NCBI GenBank assembly: GCA_003024785.1
Contig: PUQB01000587.1
Location: 50,139 to 114,138, forward strand
Direction: 5' to 3'
DNA: 64,000 bases
DNA from: Selaginella tamariscina
Lineage: Eukaryota > Streptophyta > Lycopodiopsida > Selaginellales > Selaginellaceae
The notes beneath the pieces were generated by a model. That model had not been told where the DNA came from, searched no databases, and saw only the letters and a list, made by a program, of their open reading frames with translations. Position 1 is the stretch's first letter. The number at the start of each line of letters is the position of its first letter. Positions 56,902 through 64,000 of this stretch are shown one piece after another. The position numbers were made by a program, and so were the translations under genes.

Positions 56902-58938
56902 ATGGATCTGGAAACCTATCCGCCCGTCATCGATGCGGAAATGCAGGCGCTACCCACCTACAATCGCAAGGAGAAATCCCTGGGCCTCCTCTGCGAGAAG
57001 TAAGACCGCCCCTGCCGATCTCCCCTCTTTAACACTCTCTCTGCTGCAGCTTCCTGAGCTTGTATGGAGCTGAGGAGGAAACCGAGTGCATCAGCCTTGA
57101 CGAAGCTGCTACTCGCCTAGGTGAGTACATTCTTTCCCTTTGCCACAAAATGCCCAACATTTCTCCAATCAGGTGTCGAAAGGCGGCGCATTTACGATAT
57201 TGTAAACATCCTGGAGAGTGTTGAGGTATACCGAGTCTTGCGGTCCGCTTTTGTATTTCATCCTTCCACCCTGCAGGTCCTGGTAAGGAAGGCGAAGAAT
57301 TGCTACGTGTGGTATGGCTTTACAAGGCTTCCGCAAGCTCTCAAAGAAATGAAGGTAGTCTCTTTCTCCCCAGGTTCCCCACTAATGCTCTGCTTGTTTG
57401 GCAAAACAGCAAGCTGCTCTTCGAGAGTATGGTATGGAAGGATTATCAAAGGATGCTTTGGACGGAGCCCATCAGGTGAGCTCGCCGTCTCTTACCATCC
57501 TCGAGTCTTCCTAACTTTGAATGCTCAGGAGGACGCCTCGGCATTTGGGACGCAGGAATCCGTGAACAGACCGGGCAACGCGATGAGCCTCATGATGATC
57601 CTTACGGTTGTTACAAGCCCAAGACCAAGGCAGGTGAGTAAGTCTCTGGGTGTACTTTGTAAAATGTTTCTTTATTTTTCTTGCTTCAGATTGTAGGCGG
57701 GAGAAGTCACTTGGGCTGTTGAGTCAGAAGTTCGTGCAACTGTTTTTGGTATCTCAGGTACTGCGATACTACTACCAGATTTGAAAGTGCTCACGTGCTA
57801 TGTTGCAGTCGCAAGTGGTTTCTCTGGATGAAGCGGCTAAAATCCTGTTCGGAGGATGCACTGATCCTTCCAAGCTCAAAAGTAAGACACTTTTGATTGG
57901 TTAATATCCGGCTTACTGCTGAGGTTGAAATGTGCAGCCAAAGTGAGGCGTTTATATGATATCGCAAATGTTTTGACTTCGCTTCAGCTCATTGAAAAGG
58001 TACTATGCTTTGGCCGATAAATCTCTCACACTTTGTTCTCCTAGCAGACGCACGGAGCAGAGAGCCGGAAGCCGGCATTCAAGTGGCTCGGCGTCAGAGA
58101 GAACGGTAAGACAAATTGAGCACATTTCTTCCACAGTAAGCTACTCAGTCCTGGCTTCTTCTTTTCTGTTTGTCTTCAGGAGTACCTCTCAGAAAACGAC
58201 AGTTTGGTTCATGCAGGCCAAATTCAGCCGATCCACCATCCAACAGCGTGAAGAGGCAGGCAATAAGACGTGGAGCAGTTTCCGTGGAGCAGACTGGTAA
58301 ACCATATAGTTTGAAACCACTCCAACCAAAGTTTGCTGCAAGTTTCGGTGGTACTTCTTCCGCCGTTTACGGTCATGCAGCAGCAGCAGCGGATGGAGTT
58401 TCAGTCTTTGATGCATCATCTTCACTTGCTGCTGGTTTGCCATTTAGTATGCATTTTGGTAGTTGGGACCGAGCTTGTGTTGGCAGAGGCAGTGCAGGGT
58501 GTTCGTCGAATGACGGCAAAAACACCCCGTGGGCAGCTGGACACTCTTGTTCACTACTGCCTAGTGTTCACGCACAGTGCACTTGCTCTTTGAAAGCTAT
58601 GCATGATAGTGTGGAGTTGTTGTCAAGATATCCAGTCAACATCTTGTGTCCTTGTCATTTAATGCAAGAAGTTGGTGCAGGGTCTGGGGAGGGAGGAGGA
58701 TTCAGATGTCCGGCACACTTGGGGATGGCAGCGGCAATGCAGTACCAGAACGAGTGTAAGCGTCTTCTCCTGCATACATCATTTGGGCTCGTCCTCATGT
58801 GCGATTTCCTGTCTTGCAGCTTTGAACAACATGTTTTCGCATTATGTCGACTACTGGAGAAACGTATATTTCCATGGCCAGCAGCGGCCGTTTGATCCGG
58901 CAAGCCAAGCGTCCTGCGATTCAACGTGCAACAAGTGA
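56902..58938 (+). CDS. Atypical E2F transcription factor (DEL/E2F7-8 type)
   Basis: It has two DNA-binding domains and so should bind E2F sites without a DP partner. DBD1 (exons 1-4): KEKSLGLLCENFLSLYG, CISLDEAATRLGVERRRIYD, then IVNILESVEVLVRKAKN and YVWYGF. DBD2 (about 57,690-58,110): REKSLGLLSQKFVQLFLVSQ, VVSLDEAAKILFGGC, KVRRLYDIANVLTSLQLIEK and AFKWLGV. Both contain the RRxYD recognition helix. The C-terminal half (58,190 on) is Ser/Ala/Gln-rich and poorly conserved, ending DSTCNK. No retinoblastoma-binding motif was seen, as expected for this class, which represses cell-cycle and endocycle genes. About ten exons with short introns. ATG chosen at 56,902. Confidence 0.88.
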
Positions 58939-59194
58939 ATCAAATTTTTAGTTTTGTATAGTGAGGAATGCAACAACGGATACATTTATATCTATAAAAA
59001 AGCATCATTAGGTGTGGTTGGAATATACCCAAGCGTGTTCATAACGCCGCAAGGGCAATCTTTTATTTCTGTTCAAAGGATCTGTGGGCAGATTGGATCG
59101 GTCCCTCGTTCAATCCTCAGGCATCGAAAATGCAGCGCTGGAGCGGAATGCCGGTGCTAGGTTATCTTTGGTGCTAGGCATCCGCAGATCCGGC

Positions 59195-61346
59195 ATGAAA
59201 ATGAGGAGCCGGAATGATGGAAAGCGGCTGCTTCTCTCTGCAGCGTTGATTCTTCTACTCATCTTCACCGTCTTCTGCACTCTGTCTCTTCGAACCCGCT
59301 TTCACCAACAACGCGACGAAGGATGGAGCAGAGTGGGCAGCGAGAATGAGATTCTTTCGTCCAAGGAGGAGGACAACACTAAGGATGAGGAGGAATTCCA
59401 TAAGGAGTTGACAGTCCAAACTTTCTTGGTATGTACATTCACTCCTTTGTCGATTGATTCAGTCATGTCTTTGTGCAGGTTTGCGACGAGAAATTCACGG
59501 AGATCATTCCCTGTCTGGACAGGACAATGCTGGCCTACATGAAGGTAAAGCCGAATTACACCCTCATGGAACACTACGAGCGCCATTGTCCTCCTCCAGA
59601 TCGCCGCCTCAATTGCTTGATTCCACCACCATCCAATTACAAGGTGTGTGTGTGTGTGTGCGCGCGCGCGCGTGTGTGCGATATTTCTCAAGGGAATGGA
59701 ATGTATACAAGGTTCCCATAAAGTGGCCTGCGAGCAGGGACCAAGTGTGGAGAGCAAATGTGCCCCACACTTTCCTGGCTTCGGAGAAATCGGACCAGCA
59801 CTGGATGGTGGTTAAGGGGAATAAAGTCATCTTTCCGGGAGGAGGAACTCACTTTCACGACGGGGCTGACAAATATATTGCTGGGCTTGGAAAGGTATGT
59901 AAAATGTAACACGTAATGTCTCTCTTCTCATGCAACCCCTCGCCTTCCAGATGCTAAGGCATCCCGACGGAGACCTCAGTGGAAAAGGGAACGTTAGGAC
60001 GGTCTTGGACGTTGGCTGCGGCGTGGCGAGCTTTGGTGCGTATTTGCTCCCACTTGACATACTTGCCATGTCAATGGCTCCAAATGACGTGCATGAGAAT
60101 CAGATCCAGTTCGCTTTGGAGAGGGGAATCCCTGCGACTCTGGGTGTTCTCGGCACAATGAGGCTGCCGTTCCCCAGCAAGGCTTTCGATATGGCACATT
60201 GCTCCCGCTGTCGTATCGAGTGGGCTCAACGGGATGGCATCTTGCTGCTGGAAGTCGACCGTTTGCTTAGGCCAGGCGGATATTTTGCGTGGTCTTCACC
60301 AGCTGCTTACCGTGACGATGAAGAGGACCGCAGGGAGTGGGACGAAATGACGGCTCTCACAAGCCGGATGTGTTGGTCCATTGCTGCAAAGGAAGGTCAA
60401 ACAGTGATATGGTCCAAGCCCGTGACCAACGATTGTTATAGAGAGCGGCCCAAGCACGCCAGACCGCCTCTATGCAACCCGGACGATGATCCTGATGCTG
60501 CTTGGCAAGTGAAGATGGCAGCATGTATCACAACCTTGTCCGAGCGTAGGTTCCTCTACAAATTTTCCATGCCTTGGCAAACGCTTTTCCTTTTTGGCAG
60601 AGAATGACGCTTTGGGAGGCAGCGGATTACTACCGTGGCCGGAACGTCTGGTCGCTCCTCCACCGAGGTTGGAAGATGTGCACATGAGTGGCAAGGCTTT
60701 TGAAGCAGACACGGTTGGATAATTGCTGTTATTACATGCAAATTGCTGAAAAATGCTTATGCTGTGTGGCAGGCTGCATGGAGAGACAGAGTCGGGCTTT
60801 ACTGGGAGAGGCTTCGGCAACACAAGGACTTGAGTATCCGCAATGTCATGGATATGAAGGCCCATGTAGGCGGTTTTGCTGCGGCTTTGAAAGACGAGCC
60901 TGTGTGGGTTATGAACGTTGTTCCGGCTACCGGTCCAAACACACTGAAAATTGTATATGATCGTGGTTTGATCGGCTCTTTCCACGATTGGTAAGCAAGT
61001 TTTTGTTTGTTCGCCTTTGCGAAATGTATGTTTATTGCAGGTGCGAGTCGTTTTCCACTTATCCACGTACTTACGACCTGCTACATGCGTGGGATTTACT
61101 CTCGGACATTGATTCCAGGGATGTAGCATCGAAGACCTCCTGCTTGAAATGGACCGCCTGCTTCGTCCCATGGGGTTTGTAATCATCAGGGACGCTCCGG
61201 CAGTGGTGGATCAAGTGAAGAAGTACTTGGAAGCTCTGCACTGGGATGCTTGGATCCAAGAAATCTCAGGCGAGGCAGACAAACGGGAAGCAGTTTTGCT
61301 GGCCAGAAAGCGCTTGCTCCAGCCCAAAGCTCTCAGTAGTGGTTAA
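59195..61346 (+). pseudogene. Pectin methyltransferase, QUA3-type, with one frameshift
   Basis: Type II Golgi protein: short basic N-terminus, a membrane segment (LLLSAALILLLIFTVFCTLS), then an acidic stem and the DUF248 methyltransferase. Exons: 59,195-59,428; 59,479-59,643; 59,712-59,894; 59,951-60,545; 60,601-60,713; 60,773-60,990; 61,041-61,346. Motifs: PCLDRTMLAYM, YERHCPPP, FPGGGTHFHDGADKYI, SAM site VLDVGCGVASFGAYLL, AHCSRCRIEW, LLLEVDRLLRPGGYFAWS, NVMDMKAHVGGFAAAL, and DLLHAWDLLSD. Directly after DIDSRD (about 61,120) the frame must move by one base to continue as CSIEDLLLEMDRLLRP. The total exon length is one base short, so a 1-bp deletion or sequence error disrupts the last 75 residues. 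Family role: methylation of homogalacturonan. Confidence 0.8.
59644..59711 (+). repeat. Methyltransferase intron with (GT)n(GC)n tract
   Basis: The intron begins with alternating GT, then GC, then GT dinucleotides (59,644-59,679), directly at the splice donor. Flanking exons join in frame (SNYK then VPIKWPA). Confidence 0.85.
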
Positions 61347-61442
61347 GCAAGAAGTAATACGGTGTATTTGTTTTTACCTGCAAGTGTTGTTGTCGGACAA
61401 TCATTATCATGTGGTCTTGGATTAACCTAGTCTTGGGTTGTC

Positions 61443-61996
61443 ATGGAGGAATCGAGCAAGGTAGAAAGTGATGGTCGCGGCCGGCTGGATCTGCCACTGG
61501 AGAAAGCCAGTGAATGTGGCTCTCCAAGTGGTATTTACCCTGATTGCGTTCTCAGTCATGGCAGATGTGCTGCACGATGCCTAGAAAATCTTTCCATTAA
61601 GTTGCAGATTGAAATTGAACACAATTCACAAGAGTCGGCTCTTTCCATTTCTGAACAGGTACACACTGGCCATCAATGTCTTAGCTTTGCTGGCTCAATC
61701 GAGCTTCTCGGTATGGAGCATTGTGAGAGGAGGCACTTCATCTGGACCAGTACATAACCTTCATCCTGGATCAAGTTCTTTTCTATTCTTTTAATTATCT
61801 CAATCTTTGCGAATGTAACTGCTTCCGCAGATTGTGGCGTATCTTCTTTTCTCTAGCGGATCGGCCACAGCAGCTGTGATGCACTCCATAGGCGTCTGTA
61901 ACGGTACCAGGTCTCACCGGGTGTGTCACTCTTGTCTTCCTAGCGTTCATCGCGTTTTGTGCTTGTTGCCTTGTTCCATCTTTACTGGCTACTTAA
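61443..61996 (+). pseudogene. CASP-like membrane protein gene, broken or mis-modelled
   Basis: Pieces of a four-helix CASP-like (MARVEL-related) protein in order: helix 1 VALQVVFTLIAFSVMAD (frame from an ATG at 61,471), helix 2 YTLAINVLALLAQSSFSVW followed by SGP (61,660-61,745), an intron to 61,830, helix 3 IVAYLLFSSGSATAAVMHS, and helix 4 TLVFLAFIAFCACC with a TAA at 61,994. Helix 1 is followed by a TAG without a clear donor, and a frame shift is needed between helices 3 and 4. Either it is a decaying gene or my exon joins are wrong. Relatives line membrane domains such as the Casparian strip. Confidence 0.5.
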
Positions 61997-62300
61997 CACA
62001 CAAGTTCAATACTTTTTTGCTACTCGTCCTGACCATTCAAGGTTGAAGAAGATACCTATGGTTTGATGTCCACAGAGAAGCTTACGGCAAATGCATTTAA
62101 AATCCGGGGAATATCCCATTTGCTGTGGACAATGTGCATGAGCATCATCTAACAAGCTGACGAGGTTCTTAACTGGTGCATGTGTTGATTAAAATCTGAA
62201 CTAGCTTACTTAAAGTCTTGGAACCATTGCAGCAATTTATATATATTATCAAAACATTGGGTACAAGGTTATTATATACATCGATATGTATGTTGGTCTT
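61997..62300. other. Intergenic region before the chromovirus
   Basis: No gene seen. A short A/T-rich stretch with TTATATATATTATC (about 62,236) just before the LTR start. Confidence 0.5.
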
Positions 62301-63256
62301 TGTTATAGTTTTTACTATGACTCGACCCTTTACTTTGGGGTTTGACTGTTTTTACCTACCGAGTTGTGTGGCGAACCCTAGTTGTAGTGAGAAACAGCCC
62401 GCTTAGTGCACTTAGGTGTTTAGGGGTAGTCCGGCCGGCTGTCACTAGGTACCTCGAGAAACTCTAGGCGAAGGTAGTACTTACCCTTCAAAACTCTCCC
62501 CAGTTTGACGTTACAAAAGATAGGTTTTCCGTTAAATATAGCTTGTCAAAAAGGGTTAGGGACACCCCTAGGGTTGCCCTAACCCCACGCCCTAATACCC
62601 CCCCCTAGGGGTTAGGTTTAGGGTTAGGTTAGGACAACCATTTTCTCTAAGGGCTGGCATTTCCGTGCCAGCCCACTTACTCATTTAGGTAAACAGGGGG
62701 GGGGGGTCCGTCACATAAATAAGGTAGAGTATATGTAGTGAGGCTTCCTGGGTTCAAAAGAGAGCTCGTTAACCTCCTACCGGTGCAAGCTAAGCTTGTG
62801 TCGTCAAGGTGCAACCCTCGTTGTGCCGCCCAAACTTCCACACGACAGGGGTACAACCCACCCTAGGGTTAGACTATCCTTATCGTTGGCAGGATCTTGC
62901 CTTTGAGATAGGGGCACGTCACTTCCAAGGAGTTAGTCAGATTCCTTGGTCCGAAAACCTGCCCGCAAGCTCAAAGACATTGCCCGAGTTCACGTTCCGC
63001 AGAACTAGTGGTTGAGGCCTTGCTCCGGCCGCCTCAACCACGCCAAGCTAGGAACGACACCTAAAGCTCGGCTAGTCCGTGTATCCTGATTCACAAGGTG
63101 AGTCTCGTTCGGGACTTAGTCATAGGGGTTTGAGTTCCTAAGGCTTGGGTTCCTAATACGGGTTATTTTACCAGATTCCGTGGGGTTTCCAGAGAGGGGA
63201 TTCCAGGGTTGGCACCTGGCAAGCCGCCTTTGTGGCACCAGGTAAAAACTCTGACA
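62301..63256 (+). repeat. 5' LTR of the third chromovirus copy
   Basis: 956 bp, TGTTATAG ... CTCTGACA, with the same telomere-like tract, hairpin (62,651-62,674), G run and TATA-like ATAAATAA as the LTRs at 3,483 and 6,236. The first 230 bp are more diverged than the rest. Confidence 0.88.
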
Positions 63257-63640
63257 ATTGGTATCGGAGCAAGTTCTCTGCGGTCAGTAGGACTGCCTTA
63301 AGTTATAGGGTGTTTCAATGTTTAGATAACTCTAAATTCTTGATATACTCTATTGCTTTCGTTGACATGTCTGTATTCTGCTTGCTGAGTTCGGAGCACT
63401 TGCTAGTTTATCCTGTGAGTTGTCAAACTTCGGAGAACACTTGCTCAGTTTGATCCTGTGAGTTGTCAAACTTCGGAGAACACTTGCTCAGTGAGTCGGC
63501 GTGAGATTCTAGGTAAGTCCGAAAGTCTTATGCTAGTTTAAGCTGAAGGTGTGGGTGTACAACCTGTGCAGGGTGTTTCCAGTTTCGCATTGGGAATATT
63601 CCAAGCATATTCTCCGAGTGTGACACTAGGGTTCAATACG

Positions 63641-64000
63641 ATGAGCAAGAGAAAGCAACTAGAGCCTGAGGCAGAGAGGGCTGTCGTAGAGGCTCCAAAT
63701 GAGGAGATGGATGAGGCTGATCCAGGTCGACCCCCTAGAGTTAGACAAACGACCTGGATGGCGAGAAATAATGATGGATGCCCTAAACGAACTCCGAGGA
63801 GATGTTTTTAGGGTTGAATGACCGAATCGATAATGTTGCCGTTCGGATTCCGATGAATACTGTAGTGCCAGATGTTTCGCAACAGACACACAGGAAAAGG
63901 AAGAAGAAGCATGACTCAGAGTCAGGTTCTTTGAATCAGATTCTTCAACGGAAGTAGTTGGTGGAGTCCCAGTAAATTCAAACCGGTAAAGCCTTCGAAT
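63641..64000 (+). pseudogene. gag start of the third chromovirus copy
   Basis: Same beginning as 4,753-5,154 (MSKRKQ, then NEEMDEADPGRPPRVRQ). An inserted A at about 63,748 and an inserted T at about 63,809 move the frame; the Lys-rich and Ser/Asp-rich parts are still visible in other frames to the window end. Partial at the right edge. Confidence 0.75.

Larger units (their letters stand above)
62301..64000 (+). mobile_element. Third chromovirus copy, runs off the window
   Basis: LTR, primer site TGGTATCGGAGC (63,259-63,270), leader with a tandem duplication (about 63,411-63,490), and a gag start at 63,641 (MSKRKQLEPEAERAV). Gag is frameshifted by an extra A near 63,748 and by later indels. 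Whether pol is present lies beyond position 64,000. Confidence 0.85.

Overview
The window looks like nuclear DNA of a land plant with a compact genome. The host genes have plant-type products: a class III peroxidase, a QUA3-type pectin methyltransferase, a CASP-like protein and a plant-type BUB1. Most have many introns of only about 40-70 bp. Tiny introns next to young and old Ty3/Gypsy elements suggest a lycophyte such as Selaginella, but this is an inference from gene style, not a database match.

Layout. Positions 1-37,240 are a retrotransposon graveyard. A decayed Tat/Athila-type Ty3/Gypsy element on the + strand (1-2,836, 13,448-14,928, 16,387-about 17,260, plus an accessory-coding tail to about 20,230) is the host for nested insertions. 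These are a sushi/Tcn1-like chromodomain element on the - strand (LTRs at 2,837, 7,312 and 12,799), a second and internally deleted chromovirus (3,483-7,214, TSD CTGGG), and a 1.46 kb solo LTR (14,929-16,386, TSD GCAGG). Next come an AT-rich gag/protease relic on the - strand (20,324-22,440) and a better preserved copy of the sushi/Tcn1-like element (22,681-28,847, TSD ACTTA). That copy sits inside an older copy of its own family, which is circularly permuted around one LTR (22,470-34,541). Positions 34,542-37,240 hold inverted LTR remnants and a gag fragment. A third chromovirus copy begins at 62,301 and runs off the window.

Positions 37,618-61,996 are a gene island with ten well supported genes and one doubtful one. 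In order they are: a membrane-anchored cysteine synthase-like PLP enzyme (+), UDP-glucose:glycoprotein glucosyltransferase with a KDEL end (-), a secreted class III peroxidase (+), mitochondrial dihydrolipoamide dehydrogenase (-), a PUB+UBX protein like PUX2 (-), pterin-4a-carbinolamine dehydratase (+), RNA polymerase III subunit RPC3 (-), a BUB1-like checkpoint kinase (+), an atypical E2F with two DNA-binding domains (+), a Golgi-type pectin methyltransferase (+), and a broken CASP-like membrane protein gene (+). They are not an operon. Several are head-to-head pairs with less than 100 bp between start codons, and seven of the ten have a telo-box (AAACCCTA-like) next to the start codon. BUB1 and the atypical E2F both act in the cell cycle, which may be coincidence.

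I found no clear new multi-gene system. The strongest leads are the sushi/Tcn1-like chromovirus family, whose LTRs and coding region are both saturated with a TCCTGTA/TACAGGA motif, its circularly permuted one-LTR copy, the telomere-like and hairpin-containing LTR of the second chromovirus, and the accessory coiled-coil coding region of the Tat-type element. Exon boundaries were read by eye from splice sites and protein continuity.
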